Below are positions 1 through 11,400 of a stretch of 64,000 nt of DNA, piece after piece (positions within the stretch are counted from its first letter, which is position 1; every line of letters begins with the position of its first letter). Origin of the DNA: Candidatus Peribacteria bacterium (GTDB lineage: Bacteria > Patescibacteriota > Gracilibacteria > Peribacterales > Peribacteraceae). The notes beneath the pieces were generated by a model that was not told the DNA's origin, did not search any database, and was given only the letters and a program-made list of their open reading frames with translations. The DNA lies in NCBI GenBank assembly GCA_943357915.1, contig CALRGQ010000001.1:70816-134815 (forward strand), written 5' to 3'. The position numbers and the translations under genes are program-made.

Positions 1-1430
1 ACGTTCTTCCAAGTCTTCGGTTCCCGCCATGTTACGGTACCAAACTCACGATGGCCTTTGTGAAGAAGCGTTTAGATGAGGAAAAACTGACCAGCCAAGC
101 CAAGCTCCACACCGTTGCCTTCGGTGAGACACTGCAGCTTGGGAATGTGAAGATCGAGTTCTTGCGGGTCACGCACTCTATTCCGGATAGTGCTGCAGTT
201 GCTGTGCATACCCCGTACGGGACCATCGTCCATACCGGTGACTTCAAGTTTGACCTGACTCCGATGAATGAACCGCCGGCGGACTTCCAGCGGCTCGCCG
301 AGCTTGGCGACGAAGGAGTCCTTGCGATCATCGCTGACTCTACGAATGCTACGAAACCGGGAAATGCGCTTTCCGAGAAAGCGATCTCGGCGACGTTGTT
401 CCAGCTCATGCGTGATGCGAAAGGAAGGCTGATCATTTCCACCTTCAGTTCGCTTCTCAACCGTTTGCAGCAGGTCATTGAGCATGCCAAGACTTTGAAT
501 CGTAAAGTCTATGTCTCCGGTCGCTCGATGGAAACCAATATCGAGATTGCGCAGGAACTTGGCTACATCCAAGTGCCACGCGGCATGATCCGCAAGGTCG
601 GTCCCGGCATGGACAAGATTCCGGATCGTGAAATGTTGATCCTGACCACTGGCTCCCAAGGTGAAGAGCGTGCAAGCCTCGCACGTATGGGGCTGGGTGT
701 GCATCAGCATATTCGGATGAAGAAAGGTGATACGGTTATTCTTTCCAGCAACCCAATTCTTGGTAACGAGCGCGCGGTCGCTAAAGTCGTGAATAACTTA
801 AACCTCCTCGGAGCCAAAGTGCTTACGAACCAAGAACTCGCACTGCATACCACCGGTCACGGATACGCCAATGACATCATGCTCATGCACCGCCTCGTCA
901 GAGCGAAGCACGTCATCCCGGAACACGGTGAACCGTACATGCGCGCTGCGCATGGTGACCTCGCCCGAAGCATCGGCTACGAGGACAACCAGATCCATCT
1001 CCTGGTCAACGGTGAAATTCTTGAGTTCGATTCGCAAGGCGCCGCACGTAGATCCAAGCACAAGCTGCCGGCCAATGACATCATCATAGATGGTCATAGC
1101 CAAGGCGCCGAAGGTTCCAGGATCATGGACGACCGCAAGATCATGAATAACGCGGGTATCTTCGTGGCAGTGCTCAAGGTCTATGCCGAATCCATGCGTC
1201 TCGTGTCTGACCCCCTTCTTCTCTCCCGTGGCTTCGTCTACGGAACGGAAATGATGAGCACGAACAAAGATGCGACGGCAGTGATCCGCAAAGCCTACGA
1301 GGATGCGCTTGGTCGTGGCACGAAAGATATGAAAGAGCTTAAGCGTGAAGTCACCGGCGCGCTTTTCCGGTTCTTCCGTCACAGGCTCGATCGTGAACCG
1401 ATGGTGATGCCGATTATTATCGAAGTCTAA
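1..1430 (+). CDS. rnj: Ribonuclease J (metallo-beta-lactamase/beta-CASP), 5'-truncated by window edge
   Basis: Frame is open to the window start (VLPSLRFPPCYGTKLTMAFVKKRL), then HTGDFKFD, ADSTNA, TTGSQGE, HTTGHG, PEHGE motifs typical of RNase J. Confidence 0.93.
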   Translation, partial: VLPSLRFPPCYGTKLTMAFVKKRLDEEKLTSQAKLHTVAFGETLQLGNVKIEFLRVTHSIPDSAAVAVHTPYGTIVHTGDFKFDLTPMNEPPADFQRLAELGDEGVLAIIADSTNATKPGNALSEKAISATLFQLMRDAKGRLIISTFSSLLNRLQQVIEHAKTLNRKVYVSGRSMETNIEIAQELGYIQVPRGMIRKVGPGMDKIPDREMLILTTGSQGEERASLARMGLGVHQHIRMKKGDTVILSSNPILGNERAVAKVVNNLNLLGAKVLTNQELALHTTGHGYANDIMLMHRLVRAKHVIPEHGEPYMRAAHGDLARSIGYEDNQIHLLVNGEILEFDSQGAARRSKHKLPANDIIIDGHSQGAEGSRIMDDRKIMNNAGIFVAVLKVYAESMRLVSDPLLLSRGFVYGTEMMSTNKDATAVIRKAYEDALGRGTKDMKELKREVTGALFRFFRHRLDREPMVMPIIIEV

Positions 1431-1575
1431 ACTCGGCTGCAGTACAGAGACGTGCGCGCCGCTCGTCTCTACACCCTCATCGATCTTGAAAAGTCCTGCA
1501 ATCATCTCTGCGGGATTTTTATTGTCCGTATAAGAATCTTGAGTTTCTTTTCTTTACCTGTTTCAATCAACGTTC

Positions 1576-2211
1576 ATGAAATTTGCATCAATCCTCTTTG
1601 ACCTCGACGGCACGCTTATCCAGACCACGCATCTGTATGAAGAAGCGTGCATCGCCGGTATGCAGGCAATCGGCTTAGAATTTTCGTCTGAGGATTTTCA
1701 GCGCTTGTATCCCCAGAATTATTCGATGACGGGTTGGATTATAGAGAAAGGCGGCAAGGCAGATCAGCTAGACATTGTCCGCGCAGCGCGTGATGTTATC
1801 TATCATGAGTTGCTTGCGACAAAGAGCGAGTACTGCGAAGGCGCGCTCGAACTGTTTGCATTTCTCAAGACACACCCAACCGGTGTCATCACGAATTCAT
1901 GGAGATCATATCTGGATGCGATTCATACAAAACTGTCGATTTATGATCATCTCACTGAAATTATGACTGCCGATGACATGGGAGATTTTTGTAAACCGCA
2001 CCCGCATGGTTTACTTCTGACGACGGATAGACTCGGGGTTGACCCGAAAAATTCTATCTACGTTGGAGATCAGATTTTTGATCTAGAGGCGGCGAGAGCC
2101 GCAGGGATGACAGCATGTCTTATCTATGGGCCGCATTCGCCAAAAGGTGCTGAGAAGCACGCGGATATTGTGGTGGAGTCGCTTGCGGAACTGCAGCTGA
2201 AGATTCAGTGA
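1576..2211 (+). CDS. HAD-superfamily hydrolase (phosphoglycolate phosphatase-like)
   Basis: N-terminal FDLDGTLI, central TNSW, C-terminal KPHP...YVGDQIFDLEAARAAGM. Confidence 0.88.
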   Translation: MKFASILFDLDGTLIQTTHLYEEACIAGMQAIGLEFSSEDFQRLYPQNYSMTGWIIEKGGKADQLDIVRAARDVIYHELLATKSEYCEGALELFAFLKTHPTGVITNSWRSYLDAIHTKLSIYDHLTEIMTADDMGDFCKPHPHGLLLTTDRLGVDPKNSIYVGDQIFDLEAARAAGMTACLIYGPHSPKGAEKHADIVVESLAELQLKIQ

Positions 2212-2245
2212 GCGATCACCTGTACGATTTTCCCTCTTATTTTAC

Positions 2246-5200
2246 TTACGCATACCGATCCTCTCGCTCGGGCACGAAAGCGCCAATTTGATTTCCTTCT
2301 TCGTCGTAGATGATAGGATCCTGAGCCGAACCGTACACTGTGCCACCACTCAGGTTTATGTATTCTCGGATTTCGGCTTGGGTGACGATGCCATCTTCAT
2401 TGATGTCTCCAGGGCAGAAAACATTGTTCGCATCATTTTTGTAGGCACCACTTAAAAGCCGCCATCCTAATCCACCGCCCACCACCGTGTTATTGCCAAA
2501 TGTTGTCGTATTCTTAGCTGTATATTTCCCGAGATTTTTTTGCATCTTCAGGTGAGAGCCTCCATGACAGGTCGATACATACTTTGTGGAACTCACGCCT
2601 GATGCATCAATAAGTTTTAGAATTTCTGAAGAATCAATCCACTCATCCCTTTTTATCACATTGCCTTTGTCATCTTTTTTATCCGTTGGGAATGTATAAG
2701 CCATTTTCCCTGCCGCTTCATGTGTGGATTCATATCCGTGGGCATGCAAGACTACCACGACATGCGCTCCAGTTTTCTGTAAAATTTCTAGTTTTCCACG
2801 AATCGCTTGATAAAAATCATGCGAGCTTCGGAAGTCATCGGAAATGATTTTATGATTTCCCCCTTCCGGCGCCTGATTTTTTTCATGATGCAGATGCGCA
2901 TTTATCTCTTTCGCGAGATCATCTTCTGCTTTAGAAAATTCCTTCGTTGCGATACTCAGAACATGCACTTCTTTTGGTTCTTGTTCTGCAAACTCTTCGC
3001 TCTTTGCAAAAGATTCCCACTGTTTCTTTCGTACATTTGCCCACTCTTCACGAATGTATGTCTGCATGGCAGGCCAATCCTTAAAGTCTCCCTTTTGCAC
3101 CCTCTTGATAATACGTTGATTTACCTGCATCAAAATGCCGTGATCTTTTTCTGCGTCGAAGTAGTGTCGATGTCTCGTAGGATCTGTGTATGGGTATCCA
3201 ACATTCTGAGAGCCATCTTTGAGCGCTGCGAGGATGTGGTCAGCATATTTCTGCTCACTCAAGGTCATCAATCTTTCGAGCAGCCACTGACTATCATGAT
3301 TGAACGGTGTGAATGATAGTTTCTGTGGCAGATTCACCTGTCCGTTGATTCGTGTCAAAAGCTTTGATGCTTTTTGAAACTTCTGTGCATAGGTACTTTC
3401 CGCAATGTATGAGAAGTATTCTAGATACGGTTTACCCACAGTGAGCGCATGAAGTCGTATATCTGTGGTAGGGATACCGATCTTGGGACCTTGAAGTAGA
3501 AGGGCGCTCGGTGCGGCATTCATCCTTTTTCGGATAAAATTTCTGATGGTACTTTCATTTGCTTTATCTTTTGTTGTTTTTCCTGCTTCGTACCACCCCT
3601 CTGCTGGCCTTGCTATCTGGAGAGTATCTTTCTCCTGTTTAAGATGCAGGGCTATTTTATACCTAGGCCCGTCATCTTTCCGATCAATGCATATGTATAT
3701 ATCCGGGCTTGTGCTTGGTCGGGGAAAGTGTGATGAAATCTCATAGAGACTGGCTTCCGTTCCAAGGCTAGACATGATTTCTTTTTTTGCGGATTCCGCT
3801 AGTCGATAAAGATCGTCACACATTGCCGGATAGTTGTCATATTCTTTCACAGAATATTCAAGATCGTATTTTGCATGACTCAAGGCATTGAGATCACTGT
3901 CATTTTCTCGATTTCTGTCTCTCCGCACCGGAATATCTGATTCCGGTAGAAGCGACTTTAGTGTTTTGACTGTTTCCAGCGCTTTTTCAAGTGATGCTTT
4001 GGTGAAAGGCGGTTTCGGCAACACTGCATTCGTCAACGTCTGCAGCTTTCGGGTGATTTGTTGCTCTCTTTCCTCCAAAGAAAACGAAGAGCGAAGATGT
4101 GGTGCCATCAGAGTGGCATCATGGTCATTTCTCTCACTTTCTATATTTTTCTCCTTCAATATTTTTTGAGCACTATCAATTCGCAAGAGAAGAAAAGGGA
4201 TTTCGTTTACAGCACTGACACTACCATTCAGCCACGCACTTTCCAGTGATACGGATAGTATTCCTATTTCTTTCGCCATACTCGTTAACTCTTCCTTCGT
4301 TGCATTCTGTGTGTCCTTGAGTGCTTCTTCGTACTCGAGCATCCTGGTTTTTGCTTTCGGTAGCTCTCGTGCGATGAAGGCGTCTGCAGGTTCGCCTTCT
4401 TGTTTCATTCTTTCCAGAACGCTCCCAGCCTCGCTTCTCGTTTTTTCTATATATTCACCATAATACGATACGCCAGCACTTGAAGGATTCTCTGCGACCT
4501 CGTTATAAAGAACAGTTGCATAGTAGTTAAGGTTACCTTTTGTTTTTCGTGCTTCAAATACTTCATGCAGATCTTCCGACGAATCGATTTCCTGTAGTGC
4601 TTCAAGAGTACGAATGTATATTTCTCGCGCTGTTTCTAGTAGAACTAGATTATCTCCTAACTTCTTCAGGTATTCCTCCGTGGGCTCATTCACTGACTTG
4701 TTTAATTCACTCTTTTCCGTGAGTGGAATGTAGTACGCCCACCTTATATCTCGAAATTTTCGAATCTCTTCGCCAATGCGCTTGAGTAGCGCTGCTTCAG
4801 CTTCCCTTGGCGGTATTTCAATCTTTTCAGCGTCTCGCTCCTCTTCACCTATTTCCTCTTTTAGTTTCGTGAGATTTGATCTTGCTTCCTGTTGAGCCTT
4901 AAATCGAAGGACTTCAGGAGGCGCCTCTTCGGTTGTAGCCTGCTCGATATAATCTTCAGCCGTCGGATCATACTTGGCGACTACTCCTGATGTTGTGACG
5001 AGGTAGAAGCTTGTGCGGCTTAACTTGAGAACCCAGCCATCTTCACCGTTGAACTTCGATGTCGTCTGTATCCATCGATCAGGAAAGTGTGGATTTTTTT
5101 CTTTTGCCTTTAGTTCGACATCGGGGTGCAGAAGTGCCTTCTGCGCATCGGTCATCTTGTCGTACCGCACCCAAGCATTATCGAAGGCAGCTCCTACCCG

Positions 5201-5365
5201 TCCCGAATCTGTCACGATGTAGTGATCACATGCTCCATCCTCATGCTTGTAGGTATAGAGCGTTGCTTTTTCATTCAGATACTCCGTAGCTTCTTCTTTA
5301 GAGAGCGTAGGTTGCGCTTTAAGGGTCTCATTTTGCTCTGCCTGCACTTTGGGTTCCTCAAACAT
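2246..5365 (-). CDS. Large hypothetical protein (1039 aa) with C-terminal caspase-like (clan CD) region and EF-hand/dockerin-like loop
   Basis: Long ORF; GAHVVVVLHAHG and TKYVSTCHGGSH resemble the His-Gly and Cys blocks of clan CD peptidases; C-terminal GDINEDGIVTQAEI matches a D-x-N-x-D-G calcium loop. Confidence 0.7.
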   Translation of the reverse strand: MFEEPKVQAEQNETLKAQPTLSKEEATEYLNEKATLYTYKHEDGACDHYIVTDSGRVGAAFDNAWVRYDKMTDAQKALLHPDVELKAKEKNPHFPDRWIQTTSKFNGEDGWVLKLSRTSFYLVTTSGVVAKYDPTAEDYIEQATTEEAPPEVLRFKAQQEARSNLTKLKEEIGEEERDAEKIEIPPREAEAALLKRIGEEIRKFRDIRWAYYIPLTEKSELNKSVNEPTEEYLKKLGDNLVLLETAREIYIRTLEALQEIDSSEDLHEVFEARKTKGNLNYYATVLYNEVAENPSSAGVSYYGEYIEKTRSEAGSVLERMKQEGEPADAFIARELPKAKTRMLEYEEALKDTQNATKEELTSMAKEIGILSVSLESAWLNGSVSAVNEIPFLLLRIDSAQKILKEKNIESERNDHDATLMAPHLRSSFSLEEREQQITRKLQTLTNAVLPKPPFTKASLEKALETVKTLKSLLPESDIPVRRDRNRENDSDLNALSHAKYDLEYSVKEYDNYPAMCDDLYRLAESAKKEIMSSLGTEASLYEISSHFPRPSTSPDIYICIDRKDDGPRYKIALHLKQEKDTLQIARPAEGWYEAGKTTKDKANESTIRNFIRKRMNAAPSALLLQGPKIGIPTTDIRLHALTVGKPYLEYFSYIAESTYAQKFQKASKLLTRINGQVNLPQKLSFTPFNHDSQWLLERLMTLSEQKYADHILAALKDGSQNVGYPYTDPTRHRHYFDAEKDHGILMQVNQRIIKRVQKGDFKDWPAMQTYIREEWANVRKKQWESFAKSEEFAEQEPKEVHVLSIATKEFSKAEDDLAKEINAHLHHEKNQAPEGGNHKIISDDFRSSHDFYQAIRGKLEILQKTGAHVVVVLHAHGYESTHEAAGKMAYTFPTDKKDDKGNVIKRDEWIDSSEILKLIDASGVSSTKYVSTCHGGSHLKMQKNLGKYTAKNTTTFGNNTVVGGGLGWRLLSGAYKNDANNVFCPGDINEDGIVTQAEIREYINLSGGTVYGSAQDPIIYDEEGNQIGAFVPEREDRYA

Positions 5366-5472
5366 AAATCCTCATATTATAGCATATCTATGCGGGAATT
5401 TCTATGTTCGGATTCCTTCTTGGATATCAAAGAAACATCATAAGCCTTGAGCATGGATAGTGTGTATTCCTT

Positions 5473-8400
5473 CTAGAAGAAGCTTCCTCCTCCCCCAAAT
5501 TTATACTGAGTCCTTTTCTCTTCACTCATATGATCACTCATGTATAAGCTTTCTCCTTTTTTTGCTAATATTTTCCCAATGTCGTCACTCACGTCTGTAA
5601 TTCCTGTCAAGATAACAGTCCCCGGAATCTCCACGAGTGCATTCGCGAGATCTATACTGATTGATTCTAAGCCCTCTAAAGACAGTTGTCCCCCCTTAAA
5701 ATCTTTAAAGTGACGTAACACTTCTGGAGTCAGCGTTTTTTCCGTTAGATTATCTAGTCCCAAATATTCTCCTGCAAACGGAGCGAGCGCAGTCGCTGCA
5801 TTTTCGTCCAGCGACGTAATTCCAAGATTGAGAGAAGGCCTAGAAACGGAAGCTAAGAATCTCGCGTCCTCTGCTGATATCGTATCTAATTTCGATAAAC
5901 TGAGACTCACATCGGTTTTCAAATTTTTTAGTTCTGCTGCTACGCCACCTGGCAGGCTAGTGAGCCCATTTAATTCAAGACTACTATTATTCTTTGCGAG
6001 CTCGCGAGCAACATTTGGTGTTAAAAATGCTACATTTATACCATTAAGTGAAAGATAAGAATTCATAGCGACCAAACCCCTTGCCTCACTTTCGGTTAAG
6101 AATGTAAGCCCACCGAAAGAGAGGCAAGAATCGTATTTTTCAAAATCCGCGATCAGCGTTGGTGTTAATTCTTTTATTCCATTCAGAGAAAGGAATGTAC
6201 CTGCTTCCTTAAATATTTTTACTACATCACTCTCGAGAGACGAAAGGCCGTTCAGGCTAAGGTCGTGTGGGATTTCCGATAAAGCAGTTGCTTGATCAGC
6301 ATTCAATGACGTTAATCCATCGAGTGAGAGCTTGTAACCGGTAAATTCTCCTAAAGCAGTTGCAAGATCTGAAGGCAGTTCCGTTAGCCCATTCAATGAA
6401 AGCTCTGCTAGATTAGGAAGTATTTTTGCTATTTCAGGCGTCATACTCGTGAGTCCATTGAGCGCAACTTTTGTTCCTTTGCTTGCAATAATCTCCGCAA
6501 CCTCGGCACTCAGTGGTTCTGTCACACTTGAAAGATCTATAAACACAGGATTTTCTTTCAATAGCCTTGTAGCGACTTCTGTTGACAGAGTTTTTTCGGT
6601 ACTTTTATTTGGGTCCCTCGGCATCGGAGGATCTTCATCGCCTGTTTCATCTTTTCCTGGCGGGATGGGTAGGGGAGTAACAGAGTCTCCTTTTTCTTGC
6701 TCAGATTTCTTTGTCTTATCTACCTTGTACTCTTTATCCAAATATTCCAAGAACTCCGATCGCCATGTCTTTTTTGTCGTATCAACCGTCTTTCTACCTT
6801 CGGTGTTTTTTAGATATATTTTTAATGTTTCGGGGCTCAATGTTGTGCTGAACAGGCCTTTCATATATTCGTATTCTGCTTTTTCTCCTAGATCTACAGG
6901 TTCGGCTTGTCTACCGAGTTCGATAATTGGGATGATCCATGCAGGATCAACAACTTCAAACCTACCAGTATCGTCCTGTTCCAACCCAGAATTTATCATA
7001 CTAATTCTAAAGTTTTCTTCACCGACTTTTTGCGTTTGAACTCTGAAGTCTTTCGTTCCCTTCTTATTGGTGATCAAGGCAATTTGTATCTTTTTGTCTA
7101 GAAGTTGGTACATCAAGTCTACTTCGATTTGTTTAGCCCCTTCTCCTGCAAAGACAATTTCTCTAAAGTTTTCAAAAGAATATTTTCCACCCTGCTTATT
7201 GATTTCTTGTAGGATATTTGAATATTTACTTTTCGCTAGATCATTCAAGGATTTTAGGATAGACAGCAATCCATCTAATTTTTGATCATCGGACCTTGCT
7301 TCAGGCCGAGATATTGTTTCATTTGATATTTCTTCTCGTAGGTTATTTATCTCTTTCAATGAAACAGCTTCGATGGGTTGCTTGCTTAATTCCTCCACCC
7401 TCGCTTTAAAACCTTTCATTTTTTCTTCTAGTGGATCAGTGTCTTTTTCCCTCTCATCAGCTGCTAACAAATGCTCCTCTATTTTCTTGATGACTTTATC
7501 AGTCTCATTTACGTATGAAATAGCAAACCTACCCTTGTCTCTTTTTACAATAACGTTCATTATAACACTTCCATCGATAGCGATATCAATGTCAAGCCAA
7601 CAGGATTGGCCACCTCTCGTCAGCTCCCAGCGAATCAGTTGAGCGTATGGATCATTTTGCTCTACAAAGACTGTTCCCTTGGGGAATCTGGGCTGTAGGT
7701 TTGTAAAAATTTTATTGATATTCTTTACCCTTTCTTTTTTTTCGTTTATCTCAGATTCCAATTTTTTGATTTCCTCAGCTTCCTTATCGCTTGGACTATA
7801 TTGTTTTGCTTGATCTAAAGCTGTTTTTGCTTCATCTAGATTGTCTTCCTTCAATAATTGGCATAGTCCTATGCCACAAGCAGCACTCTTTAAAACCAAA
7901 CCTTCTTTTAGTAATTTTATGGCAGCATCTTTCTCTTGGATTATTAAAAAACATTTGGCACCTAAATATCGGACTGATATATCTGTAGGTTTTTCAGTAC
8001 AAAATCTTCCGATTTCAGCTTTTACCTTTGCCACGTTTATACCATCACCCATAGGTGTCTCGTGGTTTGCTACGAGATATAGGAGCAAAAGACGAATGTC
8101 TTTTTCTTGGTTTTTTTCTATAATGTCAATATACATTTGACTCGCCCATTGCAATTGGGATTTTTTTACTTCGAGTTTTTCCAACAAAATAATTATTTGA
8201 TCCGGTTCTAGTTTTTGAATTTCTGTTTGCATAGAATTCAATGCTTCCTGATCTGCGTTTGTCAGATCTCTCTGGAGAATGTCGCTCAGTGCTGGCATTT
8301 TAGCTCCTAAATCATCTTTTCCCTTCTCAGCGTCTGTTAACAAATAATTGTTTATTTTCTGAATGACTTTATTAGTATCATTTAGAGTGAATGTATATTT

Positions 8401-11400
8401 TGGAAAGAATTGATTTAGAACATTTCCTTCTCTTAGTCTTTGACTTACTTCAATAGACAGCTCCCCAGGGATGTCAGAGCCTATCTTTAGCCTACAAGAT
8501 TGATCACCTCTTGTTAATTGCCATTGTCTAAAGTCTGGTTCTTGATAATCTGGGATTTCCACTTTTGTTCCTTCCGGAAATTTGGACTGTAGGTCTGTAA
8601 AAATTTTATTGATATTCTTTGTCCTTTCTTCAAGCTTTTCATCTTTCTCGGCATCAGTCTCTTTTTTCTTCTCTTCTGCCAATGATTTTCCTGATTGGTC
8701 ACATTCGATCAGTGTTCCAGTTGCGTCAATTTTAAAGCAGGATTTGCCATTCTCGCTTTGATAAATACCATCCTTTTCTACCATCAACTTTCCATAATAG
8801 TCGAAGTATTGGTTTCCATCTTTTCCTTTGTAGATGGTATTGGTTAGCGTTCCTTGCATCGCTACAGTTACTTCTTTAAATGAATTATCTTTTTCAAGAA
8901 TATAGGAGGTATTTATATCGTTTATTTTATTCCAGATATTACTATCTGTAGCATAAGTATTGAAGAATACGTCATTTCCATGCTTGCGGAATCCAATGCT
9001 ATTGGTTGTTATTTTTGTTATATCAGGTTTTAACGTACCTTTTTCTTGTTGGAAGTTTTTTTTGACTTCCTCAGGGGCTTTTGGATCGATTATAAGATCT
9101 TCCCCCTTCGGCATCGGCACATCTTCATCTTTATCAGCTTCTCCTGTCGGGATGGGCGGGGGAGAGTTACTCTCATTGATTTTTTTGTATTTATCAAAGT
9201 TTTCATTGATTTCCTTTAACTGTGTCGTCAATTTTGCCGCATTAGTCTCTCCTTCTTTATTTATATTTATTTTTAGTTCCGGAATAATTCTACCCCATAT
9301 TTTCGCTGCCTCATCGTATTTTCCAGATATCGCAAGTATACATGCTTTAGTATCTTCGTAGCCCAGATCTCCCGATCCGATTTCTATTGCCCTATTGATA
9401 ACAACAAGCGCTCTATCTTTTTGCTCTTGCGTTGGATGTGGCATCTGCGAAATAGCATATGCATATAAATTTGGTGCTTCTGGGTCGATAGCATTACCTG
9501 TCTTAGCATCCATAATTTTCTCTAAATAAACCAGTAGTTCATCGAATTTATTTTCTCTGAATAGATCTTCAGCTTTTTTACTGTCCATTTTTTCAAAGCA
9601 ATGCAGAATTTTCCCTGTTAGATCGAAGGAAATTTCTGCAATGTTCTCAACAACAGCATTCCCGTCTTCGTTTATCGTCGTTGGTCTTGTCCATATTTTT
9701 ACTTGATATGAAGATACTTCATTTCTACCTTCTTCACCTACGTTTGCTACTTCCATTGAGTGAGTTTGTGAGCTGATTCTTCCTTGTAATTTTTTATCAA
9801 TCATTTCCATGAGTCTTTCATATCGTGGTTCACCGGGTTTGATTGATGTATCAGCATTGAAATTCTTCAGAATGCCTGGGATCGTCGCGGGTTTTTCTGT
9901 TTCTTCTCCTGGTGGTGGTGGCTCTGGCACGCCTTCGTCTACGTTTCCTGTCGGGATTTCTATGAGTGAATCTAGATCGACTTCTTCACCCGCTTTACCC
10001 TGACCACTTACACGGCATGAACCAAGGTTTTTTTGTGTCCCATTTAAAAAACTACTGACAACAGAGAAGGTGCCGCTGCCAAAAAATGCGATGCGCATTT
10101 CGCCTGCATCATCACGGTATACCATGATGTCACTATTTGGATCTTTTCGGTCACCAACTTCCATGTTCTCAACATTGATCTGTGTGACGGGTCCGGTATT
10201 GTTTTTTGTGATGTATAAGTTCTGAATTGGACCTCCCGCTGATGTAGTATCGATTGGCTGAGTGATGCCTAGGGCGTCTTGTAATGCATGCTTACTCTCG
10301 ATCTCCTGCTTTTTCTCTGTAGCTGCCTCACCAACAACGATGTCTCTTCCATCGACGTGGTATGTTCCTTCCCTTGTAAATGAAAGAGATACGCCTGTCG
10401 CATCATAATTTGTCGTACTACCTGGCGCCATTCGCTTCACTTTATAGGTGATGCCCCAATTCTTCATTTTCTGAGCCTCGGAGCTATTATCAAAAATTGA
10501 CCTCTTGCTTGGTGATAGTTTAATGGTTTGGCTCATGCCAAATTCATCTCGTGGTGTCCTGATCATGACTCGCTTATCTCTATCATTCCAAAGCTTGATG
10601 TGTGTTATCACGCCATCTTCATTGAACGGGATGTTGCCATACTCGGCAAGGCCTTGCTGCTGCTTATCAATGGTGTCGAGACGTGTGCGTAGCGTCGCAA
10701 GATGGTGGTAACGTACCGTTCTATCGTTTGCTCCAGGTCTACTTATAAGATCTTGATATTGCTCAACTGCCTCTTGTGCCGCTGGATTGTCTGAAAGGTG
10801 ATCATATTTTCCATTCTGAAAAATGTCATGTGCGATCCTCCCGGCATGATGATTCGCCATATCGCTACTGGATATCTTTCTTTTATTTGCGCGAACATCT
10901 TTGTGGATATATACACTGTTTTCACCAGTTTTGTACGTAGTACCTTCGCTGTTCTGTATATGTTGCGCCATCGCTGCATCCGACCAATTCACTGGGTTCG
11001 GGATATTTCTCTGAGAGTTAAAGCTTTGGCCGAAGTGTGCTGCGGTTGGATTATGATTATGAAAGCGCTTGAGCTCTGCCAAGGTCGGTGGCCTGCGATA
11101 GGGTGTATGCGATGCCATCGCTGTACGAGCCCCTTGTGGCAGTGGGTAGTTCCCCGAATATCCTCCTGAGAAATTTTGTTGTATGAATTGATCCGTTCTT
11201 GCCGGAGGCAGCAAAGTACGTTCATGGATTGATGGGAAAGAATATCCTCCGTTTTCTTGTAGTTCGGGTCTGAACCCGTTTACTACTATCCTCTCTCTCA
11301 ATTCCGCGATGATAGCGGTTCTGCGTGCCTCAGCGTCTCGAAGTGTCTTTACTTCTGCCCGTACTGTTACAAGTTCTTTATCTTGCTTTGCTAAACGAGC

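Noticed and set aside
32-1505. Minus-strand ORFs (32..490, 72..710, 798..1505)
   Set aside because: Antisense shadows of RNase J; no recognizable domains and fully covered by a conserved plus-strand gene
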